From the NCBI GenBank assembly GCA_027604005.1, contig JADGJT010000231.1, forward strand, positions 8,860 to 37,678: 28,819 bases of DNA, given 5' to 3'. The notes beneath the pieces were generated by a model. That model saw only the letters and a list, made by a program, of their open reading frames with translations. It did not search any database and had not been told where the DNA came from. The first letter of the stretch is position 1; each line of letters opens with the position of its first letter. Below, piece after piece: positions 11,454-22,300 of the stretch. Source of the stretch: Dinochytrium kinnereticum (Eukaryota; Chytridiomycota; Chytridiomycetes; Chytridiales; Chytridiaceae). Position numbers and translations under genes: made by a program.

Positions 11454-11566
11454 GTTTTGTTTCTCCTCCTTTATATTGATTGACAAGTGTTTCCTGGAGG
11501 GTTTCTCTCTATTGTTGACCGAACCGAGTAATATTAAATTGGATATTACAAAAAGCCTCTGGGGCT

Positions 11567-14500
11567 TTAAACTCCTTCCAATCCTCCCCAGAAGAAAGTT
11601 CTTCCCTCAATCGTCCGAACAAGGTGTGAGACGCCACTCCATTCGGCAATGTAGATGTCACGCTCCCTCAGAAAACCCTCACTAGCGATATAATCCTTCA
11701 GCAAAGATTTCATCTCAGCGATGTTGAGTTCTGAAGCCTCGCAGTATTCGTCAAGTCTTCTTCCTCCATACCTTAAGACCTCAACAAGCAAGCTTTTCCT
11801 TGTCCTCTCAAATCCCCAAACATACAATGGCGGCGGCAAAGAGTAAATTTGTACGTCTGCTTGAATCGCGTTAAAGAGAGAGAAAACCATGGTGGGGATC
11901 ATCGAATTGGGGTGGAACCCGAACTGTCCGAGAGAGGTTGCGAACCGACCAGCAATGTGACGGTCCTGGATGAAGTACTGAGCAGTGGTGCACCCCCCAA
12001 TCATGTAATCGAGATCCTCAGTCTTCATCTTTTTCTTGCTTGCAGGTCTCCATCGGCTTTTTGGAAAGAAGGCGAGACAGAGAAACCTGTGTATGGGCTT
12101 CGTGGGATCCACCTGAACTCCTGCCTCGACCTTTCCCGTAATGTATAGCTCAAGCTGCTTCGAACACTCCGCCTCAGTTTCCTTTATCATGTCCCAGGTG
12201 CTCACAGGAGCTGCGGTTCTCATGGTGAATGCATCCGCGATGATATTCATACTGGCTGCCCGCCAAAACTGCACCGTGTCATGCGCAAGTCGCCTTAGCG
12301 CCTCCATGACAGGAGTAGAATCGTCGGCATATGGAACAGGAGAAATTGGTGTTTTGGAATAGGCTTGGAGGGTTTGGGAGGGTGGATGAACACCGTGAGG
12401 GTTGGTGAGTGGGAAAACTGGAATGCGATATACGACATAGCGGAATTGATCGGGAGGGCCTAGCCGAAAGTGAGGAAGACGGCAGGTTTTGCGGCCTTCA
12501 TCAAAAAGCTGATGCGGACGCCATCGACCTGATCTCCAGAGCCCCCCTCCACCACACTTTGAGCAGAACCCTGGCGGAAGAAGGTGAGCTGTAGGTCCAT
12601 TCAAATGCCTTGATGGAAATAAAGGGTGGGGGCAAAGAATGAAAGGAAAAGGGATAGGAATAAAATTATGTGGGTACAGTAAAAATAGGTGTAAGTGAAT
12701 GGAGTAGGAGAAGGAAGGTGCGTGAAAAACTTTTCAATATTTCAGGTAAAATAATAATCGTCGCCCTCATGGGGCAAAGGGGAAGAGTTTGGAAGTCGGG
12801 GAAAACCACCCAGAGAGCTGTTGAGTGGGCTAATGGACCATATGCAAACACTTCGTATTCGCAGGGAAATGGTATAATGACGAACATGGAAGAAGCAGGG
12901 CTGGAAACTCACTGTAATCGGTGAAGCATTGGATGCAAATCACCTCAACTCCAATATCTGGTGCCGCATTCTGCTGATGCTCGCGTCCTTTCCAAAGCCC
13001 AGTGTTCGGATGATGCTCGTAGAGCGAAGCCACAGCCTTCGCCGAAGATGTGGACGCTGGATCTGTCGCCATGTGTATGTGCTTTACACCTCCATATCCT
13101 ACCAATGCCGAGCAGAGCTGACATGCCATTTCAGCACGGAGACCCTTTCCTCCTTTCCTCCCCTTGACCATCCTGAACTCATCAAGCTCTGCGCCGCCCG
13201 TTAGAGAAGAAGCTGCCCAACACAGCACACACAAAAAGTCGCACTCAAAAGGCCTCGAGAAGGCGTCAGCATCGCCAAAAAGATATAGGGTTGCCAGCCT
13301 CTCCCCGCACTGTTTGCAATGACAATAAACCTCCTGGTGAACCTTTTTCGGTGCTTTTTGGATCTGGCTTGTGATCTTCTGCTTCCTGGAGCTCGTAGGT
13401 GAGGATGACTGGGATTGGGATTGAAGCTGATCACTGATAGATTGGAAAGTAGACAGAGGCTCGCTGCATGTCCGAGGAGCTCCCATGGATGTAGAGGTGA
13501 TGCGGGCTGGGGTTGGGGCAAGATTATGAGCTTCTAGAGAGGATGACCATAGGGGATTGAGCATTCCAACGGATGAGGCTAAATGGCCATCATCTGTTTG
13601 CTGCGATAATGACCGTCGTGATGGGGCCTCTTCCATCATGTCTATAGAATCAAGTCGGGTCGAGCCTAACGGCCAGAACATGGGCTCATTCTGCTCTGCG
13701 GCTACCCCACGGCCTAAAGAGGTCTGAACAGTATGCGGTAACAATCCGACTTCGCTACTATAAACTGGCCAGGCTGTGCCTTTAGCTACCATTGCACGGT
13801 CCTCGACTGAGTCTGTTGCATGAAGGGTCGGCCAATCTAAAGTCGCGCCAAGGTTGCTCTCGGTAGTATTTACAACCAAAGTTGATGTCTGCGTTCTTTG
13901 AAGGAGGTTGATTGGGCCGGCCTCAAGAATACCCTTCGTAATTAAGCCTTCGCTAATAATGAATTGAGAGCTTTGTTTTGGGGAACGCCCGTCAAACTCG
14001 GCCAGGTGAGCGCTGAAGATGGGATCTGCGGCGTTAGGCTTTGTCATTACATTCTGAGTACCTAAAGACCTTAAGTTGCTCGTCGTCGAACCAGTGAAAG
14101 CTTTGGAGGATGCAGATGCAAATCTATTTTCTGGTTTGACCTCAAGCCCTCCGGAAGTTGCTTGCATCTCATTCATTAGGCATGCACTTGAGAACATGTG
14201 AGACTCGTTATAACCATCCGATACCGATTCGAAGACGGGCTGAGTCGAATTACCGGGAAGGCCAGAGGTTAATGCTGATCCTTTGAGCAGGTAACGGGAG
14301 GTCGCTCGTCGATATGCTGGCAGGGGTTCATCATCATCTGTGCCCAAGATATCGATAGAGGAACGAGATCCAAGTTGTGTTCTAGAGTTGTTTATGTTTT
14401 ACTTTTTAGTTTGGGGGGGTAGCATCCATGAATGTCTTCAAAGATCACATTACTTTAAGCTTACTTCTCGGTCAACGGAGGATTAGAAGACGACGCTGAT

Positions 14501-14679
14501 TGCAACCTGGATAGGGATGGTTTCATTTGAACTTGATCAGGATGGACCTCAGACATTGTAAGCAGTGTTGACTCCTGAGAGTAAGGACTGATGCTGTCTG
14601 TAGCCTGTGATACTTTGGGGTGAAGTTCAGGGAGAAGACGAGGCCGTTTACGACGCGCGTCGCCACCATCGTTGGCCAT
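11567..14679 (-). CDS. Conserved fungal protein with five CxxC pairs, function unknown
   Basis: Three exons read on the minus strand: 14679-14465, 14381-12913 and 12588-11567; 2706 nt, 901 residues. Intron 1 is GTAAGC...CTCTAG (phase 2). Intron 2 is GTGAGT...CTACAG (phase 1, 324 nt). The N-terminal ~420 residues are Ser/Thr/Pro-rich low-complexity sequence without a recognisable domain. A zinc-type region follows, with CxxC pairs at about residues 427/430, 456/459, 492/495, 554/557 and 570/573, continuing into a Gly-rich FCSKCGGGG segment and R-x-R-P-x-x-L-F-x-x-G-R-x-T-C. Intron 2 splits this region, and joining the exons restores the last two pairs. The remaining ~320 residues include PPPLYVWGFERT and look globular. 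The Cys-rich core plus GRxTC segment matches a type of conserved but uncharacterised fungal protein I recall; nuclear or regulatory roles are speculation. The chosen start is the first ATG in frame in exon 1; a further 5' exon is possible. Confidence 0.75.
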
Positions 14680-16433
14680 CCAGGGTGGAGAAACCCTCAA
14701 TTCGTAGACCCAACTTATATTTGGCTGCCTTTTTAGCTAGCTGTGTAGCATTAATGAATTTAAAGGCTAGCAAACTGAGTGCAAGCGCGGTTTCCATGGA
14801 ACCTGAACAGTCACGGATATGGAAATACTGGGCTTTGAGTTGAGACTTCTGCAACATCGTGAATCTGCAAGCGCCGTTGGCCGGCATGCGTTCATGTTTT
14901 ATTCATTGCAAGGACACGATTGCTTATGAGCGCCCGTTTCGGGGGTTGACCTCGCCTCTGGTGTCTTGTGGCTGTTGCTGGGTTGAGGGGTGACGCCTGA
15001 CGTCGTGGCTCTGTTTTTCGGCACAACGATAATGAAGTCCAGCAAACTTTCTCTGTCGCAGAGGTCACACCATTTCTACACCCTGGCAGGTGGGCCCTTG
15101 GCCTCAGAATGCCAAGTTAGAGGCTTTCGCTACGAAAGAAGTTGTGAGCGATTATGTGCTTGGACAGGCAGATACAGTCCTAAGCATCGCGTACTATTTC
15201 GACCCACCCACCCGGACTTTGTCGTGCTGGGTGCTGAAAAGATCCTCCTTGCGGGGAGAGCGATTCCTCTCCAACTTTTGTATGTTGTGGAGCTGTGGAA
15301 AGGGGCCTTAGATAAGCTACCTCTGCGCAGAATCAGCGATGCGCGGAATGAGATCTGGCGCTACTTTTCTCTTGTAGCTATGTACACGTCGGCTACATGT
15401 GGTGTTGTCAATTTATTGGGAAGGACGACTATTTTCCTGCAGCTGCTGTAGTTACCTCGTTTAACACAAATGCAAGCCCTCTGGCAGCTTGTTCTCGTTC
15501 ACACATTGATTCCTGCGCCTCGCCGTCAAGGGGAAGCATCCCCCAACTGAAGGTCTGTATATTCCCCTCATTGATCAAGAGTTATGCTGAACAGTACATG
15601 CTAAACTGTGCCAAGGAGTGTGTTCCGCCAAACTCAAGATACCAGTGCCAGTAGGGGCCAGGTTTACGAGTTTTTTGACTTGAATCAACCCCTCCTTACT
15701 TGACCTATTGCAGCCATCCGCATTTGGTTTGGAAGAGACGTTGTAGAGGCTTGATAATCTGGTTCACATATGCTGTTTGGCAGCGACACCCTCCAAAGCG
15801 GCTTTCTTTTGTCTCAGCCCCGCCATCCCCCGGACTATCCAGCCCTCTTATTGATCAGTCCGTCACTATTGTTTAGCTCGACGTTTGTCTTAACGCTTCT
15901 CCAACTTCACAAGTTTTCGTCATGTTATGGTGCTAGACACACCCCATTCTCCTCCCCGTTAAGGTTCGTGCACCACTAATATCGCCGCCTCTGGCCATAG
16001 TCGCTTCACCACGCCCCTCGTTGTCTCCCTTGTCCCGTTACTGCCGTTCTCTAACCCTACCCCTGCAACGGATGCCATGCCCTCGTTCCATGTCGTCAAT
16101 CCGCTCTCATGGCAGTGCATGCATTCCATATGTATTCACAAAGCATATGAACTTTGCCCAAACCCTCTTTCATTCCGGTCAAGACTTAACTGCTGCGTAG
16201 AGCGACCAGATAAAGTGTTGCATGGACCTATTTTATTGCCAAAGCTATGCATGTGATGCCGTAGGGAGGTTGAGGCTGCAGCCGCGTCGTCGCTGGCTCT
16301 CCATTCCATCGTCGATTCGGCGCTGAAATAATGAATATTCGCAGCGCAAGCAGCCGAAATCCAGTTTTCAGCAGCCAGGCTGTTGTTGGGCAAAAAAAGG
16401 ATTTTGTCCAACGACGGCCTGCAAAAAACTGAG
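14680..16433. other. Intergenic region between the CxxC gene and the TBL1-like gene
   Basis: These 1754 bases lie between divergent genes. I see no recognisable protein, tRNA or repeat. An open frame at 14648-14887 (minus) overlaps the start of the CxxC gene in another frame and is probably 5' UTR. The only other ORF of note is listed separately at 14990-15451. Both promoters should lie here. Confidence 0.5.
14990..15451 (+). CDS. Uncertain hypothetical ORF, 153 codons
   Basis: This is an open frame of 153 codons in the divergent intergenic space. It has a hydrophobic middle (LLAGRAIPLQLLYVVELW) and matches no family I know. A second frame (15090-15311) reads equally plausibly, which argues against coding. 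An ORF this long can occur by chance in a region of this size and base composition. It could also be exons of a gene whose splicing I cannot resolve. Confidence 0.15.
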   Translation: MTPDVVALFFGTTIMKSSKLSLSQRSHHFYTLAGGPLASECQVRGFRYERSCERLCAWTGRYSPKHRVLFRPTHPDFVVLGAEKILLAGRAIPLQLLYVVELWKGALDKLPLRRISDARNEIWRYFSLVAMYTSATCGVVNLLGRTTIFLQLL

Positions 16434-18424
16434 ATGAGCTTGACGAGCGATGAAGTGAACTACCTGGTTTACCGATACCTCCTGGAGTCAGGCACGACGA
16501 CGAGCCCCGTCTCCTAGACGCCCTGCTAACGCCGATCTCTTTGCAGGCTTCACTCACTCCACCTTCGCGTTCCAGCAGGAGGCCGCAATCCACACGAGAG
16601 ACTACCACAACCACTACGCTGGCAACCACTCTGCCTACAGCCTACCCCATCAGCAGCGCCAGGATGAGATACGAGGCTCAAGAGTTCCGCCAGGTGCTTT
16701 GATTGCTTTTCTTCAAAAGGGCCTCCAGTATGTTGAGGTGGAGCTGCATGCCAATGAGGTAACCGGACATTCGGTGTGTGCTCTCTCTTAACTCTCCTGT
16801 CTAAAAGGACGGAACAGAAAAAAAGTGTTCTGCGCCGTTCTCGCTGATATATCCGCATGAATGTGAGACTGTACAGGATGAGGATACAGCAATGGCGGAT
16901 GTCAGAGATGAGAAGCCGGCGCACATGTCAAAGAAGAACAAGAGGGAGGATGCCTCAAACGTCAGCAGCAGCAAGCGAGAGAAAAAAGATGCTAAAAAGA
17001 GTGCGAGTGCGGAAAAGGAAAAGCGAACTAGAAAAGAGAGCACTGCTATGGAAACTCCCGCAGCCGTAGCAGCAGCACCAGGTGCCATTTGATTCGTATT
17101 GCAAAAAAACTAAAAAAGTCAGCAGCACCCGTTCCCTCCACCGCAGTGTCATCCACGAAAATAGCCGTACCTATATTACCGGCTGAGGTGACTTTGTTGG
17201 AAGGCCATGAATCCGAGGTGTTTGTTTGCGCGTGGAATCCAAAGTTCATGCTGATTGCTTCCGGGTGAGGCCGTGTTCGACGTTTCCTTGTTCTAATTTG
17301 TTATTCAAGATCAGCGGACGGGACAGCCAGAATATGGAAGGTACCCATGGAGCCAAAGGAGGCCACAAGCGAACCTATTGTACTGCAACATTCTTCGCCG
17401 CAAGAAGGCAGTAAGGATGTGACCACGTTGGATTGGAATGTGAGTACTTTAGTTTCTTGGCGTTTACTGCTAAAGAGTAATTCTTACATCATTGAAAGCC
17501 TTCGGGAACTCTTTTGGCAACTGGGTCTTACGACGGGGAAGCCAGAATTTGGACAAAAGCTGGTCAGTTGGTCTGATACCCTTTTTCCCTGTTTTCTTAA
17601 TCAAAGGGCACAGGCGAATTGCGGCATCTTATGAAAAGGCATCAGGGTCCAATATTTTCATTGAAGTGGAATAAGAAAGGAGACCTGTTGTTGTCGGGAT
17701 CTATGGATAAAACTGCAATTATCTGGGATGCTATTTCCGGTGAATCTCGACAGCAGTTTGCGTTTCACGAAGCCCCTACTCTGGATGTAGATTGGAAGGA
17801 TGACACCACTTTTGCAACTTGTTCGACGGATAAATGTATATATGTTTGCAGATTAGGGTCGCTTGAGCCCATACGTGCCTTTTCAGGTCATGAGGTTAGT
17901 TTTGTATTCCATACGTATTTTAAAAGAGTCTTTTTCAGGATGAGGTCAATGCTATAAAGTGGGATCCGACGGGCTCATACCTTGCATCTTGCGCCGATGA
18001 TAAAACCGCGAAAGTTTGGACCCTGGAATCCGAATCAGCTCTTTGGGACTTCTCCGGCCACACGAAGGAGATATACAGTGCTCGTTGGTCTCCTGTTCAA
18101 TCTAGCAGCAGTCGCCGTTTGCTGGCAACGGCATCATGGGACTCAACAATACGTATCTGGGACGTTACCACTGGGTCGCTAGTTTTTGTACTGGAAGAGC
18201 ACTCAGCTCCCATATACTCTGTTTCATTCTCCCCGGATGGCCTATTTCTAGCCTCGGGTGGATTTGACCAGGTCTTGAATATTTGGAGAGTACGAGATGG
18301 CGCATTATTACGGTCTTATAATGGAACTGCGGGGATTTTTGAGGTTGGGTGGGGAGGGAGAGGTGATAAGGTGTCGGCCAGCTTTTCGGACGGGACGGTT
18401 AGTACACTCGGTTTTACATCATGA
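16434..18424 (+). CDS. TBL1/TBL1XR1-type LisH-WD40 co-repressor subunit
   Basis: Eight exons: 16434-16491, 16547-16758, 16808-17081, 17123-17264, 17310-17439, 17499-17562, 17614-17894, 17939-18424; 1647 nt, 548 residues. The start [16 protein letters not shown] opens a LisH domain, then [12 protein letters not shown] helical segment with [12 protein letters not shown] and a Lys/Glu-rich spacer follow. From about residue 195 to the end is a WD40 propeller with [81 protein letters not shown] and [14 protein letters not shown]. This is the order of metazoan TBL1X/TBL1XR1, and fungal Sif2 (Set3 histone-deacetylase complex) is the equivalent. The expected role is a nuclear scaffold tethering an HDAC co-repressor to histones and transcription factors. 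Introns are 41-59 nt. All are GT-AG except intron 1 (16492-16546), which fits only as GC-AG. Confidence 0.93.
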
Positions 18425-19317
18425 GCTAATCAGAATTTTAGCTGGCATTAATTCATTTGCCTCAGCTCCGTGAGAAGGTTTGATGGACTATTTATACACA
18501 ACAATATATCTCCCTTTCCCAGTGTACCGTTTACCTCTTATTCTGTCTGCGCATGTTCATTCCCCGGTCTGAATTATACTGGGAAGCTCCTGATGACTTG
18601 ACCAGAAAACAAACATCAGCAATCATCATGACTGTAACTATTACTGGATAGAGTGGCTGCCTTTTCAGACGGCGCGCGGGCCTACACTCAGCACTCATAT
18701 ACCAAACCCCACTCAGGATCTTTGATCCATGACCATTCTCACATTTGTAGAATACACTCTCCGCAAGCCTTGAGTTAGATATGATGCTCTCGATTAACAG
18801 CCAAGAACGAATCTCGCTCTTTCTCAGGCCATCATTCTTCCTAAATACACACATCATCCATCCGCCAAAATCATCCTCTGAGATTTGGAGCTGGAAACAC
18901 TGGATGGAGGACACTTTTGGCCTATCCATCCATCTTTTTCGTTGTGGCCCAATCCTTCTTGCCCTTCAGTTGAGGCTCCACCCTGAATCACCGACTCTGT
19001 ATGCAGCGGTGAACAAAAGGGCTTGCTGAATAAAGTTACGAATGCGTTGATTATCTATTCGTAATTGACGGTTTTTTATCGTGCTTTCTTTTTATAAAGT
19101 TTTCTGGGTCCTTTGTTTCTCTACGAAAGGTGCGCAGATAAAAATAACTCAGGAAGACGGAAAGCACTGGCCTCGCAGAAGAAAGGGAGTAAAGTAGTAA
19201 GTAATACCAGAGAAGTCTTATATACCATTCATGACAAAAGAAAAAACAGAAAAAGTGAAAACAAAGAGGAAGATATAAGGAGAGGGAACACGCTAGATTG
19301 AAGAAACAAAAAAAGAA
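18425..19317. other. Intergenic region between convergent TBL1-like and ABCG genes
   Basis: These 893 bases should hold the 3' UTRs of both neighbours. From about 19040 the sequence is A-rich and low-complexity (short Lys/Arg/Asn-type frames only). One minus-strand ORF is listed separately. AATAAA occurs on the plus strand at 19029-19034. Confidence 0.5.
18531..18929 (-). CDS. Uncertain small hypothetical protein, 132 residues
   Basis: A single ATG-started frame on the minus strand lies wholly between the TBL1-like and ABCG genes. It has four cysteines in its first ~90 residues, an amphipathic stretch (RSWLLIESIISN) and a hydrophobic segment near residues 92-111 (YPVIVTVMMIADVCFLV) that could span a membrane. 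I do not recognise the family. The first half faintly recalls the alternating strand/Cys pattern of small lectin folds, but I would not assign one. It may be a chance ORF antisense to the TBL1 3' UTR. Confidence 0.25.
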   Translation of the reverse strand: MDRPKVSSIQCFQLQISEDDFGGWMMCVFRKNDGLRKSEIRSWLLIESIISNSRLAESVFYKCENGHGSKILSGVWYMSAECRPARRLKRQPLYPVIVTVMMIADVCFLVKSSGASQYNSDRGMNMRRQNKR

Positions 19318-22300
19318 CTACTTCTGCTTATCCCTATTCAAAAAAACCATAAAGAAGAAAGCCCCCACCCTCAACCCAACCCCAATCAAAAACATATACA
19401 GTAAATTATTCCCGGTCCTATTCAGCACGTAGCCATAGTGATCACTGGCGCTTTGAATGTCATAGACATCTTTAAACACACTCAACTCTTGAGAGAAGAA
19501 GGATTCAGTTGCCCAGCGGTTGTATGAGAGGTGCCAGATGAATTCTATGCCCCATTTCCTGGCTGCACGGACGGTGGGGCCTTTTTAGGTTTTGTTTGGA
19601 TTTAAGGGATCGTAGTTTGAGGAATTAAAAGGGTTAGGCGGTATAAGGAAATTGGGGGTGAGGGTTAAGGGAGAAGAGAACGAAAGCAAATTAAAGTGGT
19701 GTCTGCCAGACTCATTCATCAAGACAACGTCTCCACGGCGTTAATTTCCCCCGCATTCAAGAAAAAGAAGCACAAATAATTAAGACCAGCACACCCTACT
19801 CACCATAGCCACAAAAAACCGCGGCAAAAAGGCACGTTACGACGGCTAAGAGTGAAGCATTCTCTCTTCTCACAATCATTGACACGATGGCTGCTAGCCC
19901 ATACACGCAATAAAACTGTAAAAACAGGTTTGCGAATAAAAAGCTAAATGGAGACATCGGGGTCGCAAGAAAGGAGAAGATAGAGGTGAAGTGAAGAGCA
20001 GTCAAGACGAAGCGGTAGGTTGACGCGATGATTTTCCCGACAAAGTAGGCGAGTTTGTTATGGCTGTTGTTAGGGGGTTGAGGGGAAAGGTTAGGTGTGT
20101 GAGAATCAGAATAGGTGAAGAAGGATGAATTGTGATGATGAGAGTGGAGTTTTTGAATTTTGACGGTGAGGTAATACTTTGAATAGAGTAGCGGGGCAAA
20201 AGAATAATTTGGGCAAATAAAACGAATGATAAAAGTAGAGTTGTTATAACTCAAATACTCATTTTGATTTTCAGGGTAGAAGAAGATAGGTGAAGTAAAG
20301 TGAAGAGAATCCTACCACCCACACAATAAATCAAAACATAGCAAAATATACGAAATCGAAAGGCACTTACCCCGCGGCAGCCTCCCTCCAATAAACTGGC
20401 TTCTCTTCGCCAAATACTTTCACACCAGCCGGTGCTCCTGCAAGTCCACACGATATTCCAATCAACAAGCCTAACCAAACAAGTAAAATGCTCAAAAATT
20501 AAAAACTCATGGATAATATGAAAATCTGGGAAGAGAGTTTTACCTAGTTGAGGGATGAGCCATTGGAGAGTTGATGGTGAGATTAGTGTGTAAGGTTGAA
20601 CAGGAACACCGATGAAGAGTTCGCCGGCGCCGTCCGCTACTGCAATTCCCATCTAATTATTTCCGGAGTCGTGGTGAAAAGTTATTGATTAGTGATGGTC
20701 ACTGAGACTTCCGAGTAAAATAAATAACAAAACGGCGATGTGATTAATGAAAAATGAGTTAAGTGTCGGATTTTGTCGAATAAGAGAAAGGAAGACAAAA
20801 ACTGAGAGGATATCAAGAAGTTCAAACGATAAAAGATCCACCCACCAAGCCTCCTGCCAAACTCCCAACCCCAATTTCAAGCACAAGCGCCCCAACAAGT
20901 CTAAACTGCTGCACCAAATACCGATTGTGACAGATTAAAACCTGTCTCCACCATCCGGCTCCTCTTCCTTTCACAATCACATCCATCTCATCCACCGACA
21001 CTTTGCAAGGTTCACTAGATGGAGAGAGACCTTGCTGCGCGTACTTTTTTTGGACCCATGAAGAGCCTTGCGTTTCCCAGAGATTAACGAGATCTGTGGG
21101 GGTGTAGTGGTGATGGAGGTTCACGCCTTTGTCGCTGAGGATATCCATGAGAATGTCTGCTGGGTTGGAGCGGGGATCGAACTTTTTTGGAGGTACGGGA
21201 AAGGGAAGAGGAAGATTAGGTCAATTAGTTGATTCTTTTCTATTTTGGGGGAGTCGATGGGTGGAAAGGAAGGGCGGGCGGTCCCCGAGGTTCGACTGTG
21301 TTTTCTTTGTCTTTGCCTCGAATGAGACAAGGGAGAGCAAACTAATATTTCGAAAACAGAGGCCCACGAAGAAACTTTGAGAAGACAAAACAAAAAGAGG
21401 GTGATTGTCTTCTTTCCCAGTCATACCCGCTTATAAAAAGAGGTAATGAAAATGGATGGACAAAAAGCCAACAAACCACTTACAAAAAATCCATACCCTT
21501 CAAAATATTCCAACACACATTCTGTCGGCCCCAGATAAGCAGTCTTACCACCAGGCGCGATCATCAAAATGTCATCAAACTGCTGAAAAATCTCAAACCG
21601 TGGTTGATGGATCACCGCAACAACTGTTAAACCTATCGAAGCTATTCGTTTAAGGATTTCGGCAACCTTAAGAGCGGCCGTAGAATCGAGACTGGATTAA
21701 GGAGGAATATCGAAGGAAGGAGGTTAGTCGTTGTATTTGTTGGGTTTATGTTTTTCTTCTGGCTTAGGCTGAGAGGATTTGGAAAAAGGGTTTATAGGTG
21801 TGGTTGGGCTTTTACGGTTCAGACGTTTGGGAAGAATTTGAACGAGAGAAATAATGATAAATTCGTACCCGCTTGTAGGCTCGTCCAAGAAAAGCGACAG
21901 AGGAACTGTTTAACACATTTAAATTTTATAAAGGAAATGCAGATAGGTTAAAATTAATGGGGGTGTTTTTTTTTTTCCCAATGCCTCATAACCCCCTAAC
22001 TTTCCCTACTGGAAAACATCGTACAAAAGAAGAGCAACTTTGAATTCAACCCCTCCTGCTTATTCCTCACCTGCCGCCAACTCCATTCCTATGTTAACTC
22101 GTTTACGTTGGCCTCCTGATACCCCTCGAGTAGTTTCGTCACCGATAAGATTGGACTGAACGTGGGAAAGGCTTGGAGAATAGAGAGTTTTGTGGTTTGG
22201 GTGTAGGAAGAGTTAGGGACTATTTCGTCTTTGGTTTTGTTATTGCTTTCTGTGCGTGTCATTCGGGACAGTGTTCATCATCCCATAACCCCCGTAGCTT

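Larger units (their letters stand above)
10998..11566. other. Intergenic region with convergent 3' UTRs
   Basis: These 569 bases lie between the stop of the giant gene (plus) and the stop of the CxxC protein gene (minus). The sequence is T-rich with no coding signal. It should hold the 3' UTRs of both genes, with candidate poly(A) signals for each strand. Confidence 0.6.

Noticed and set aside
16136..17249. Several minus-strand ORFs over the 5' part of the TBL1-like gene
   Set aside because: They are antisense to clearly conserved LisH/WD40 exons and have no family resemblance.
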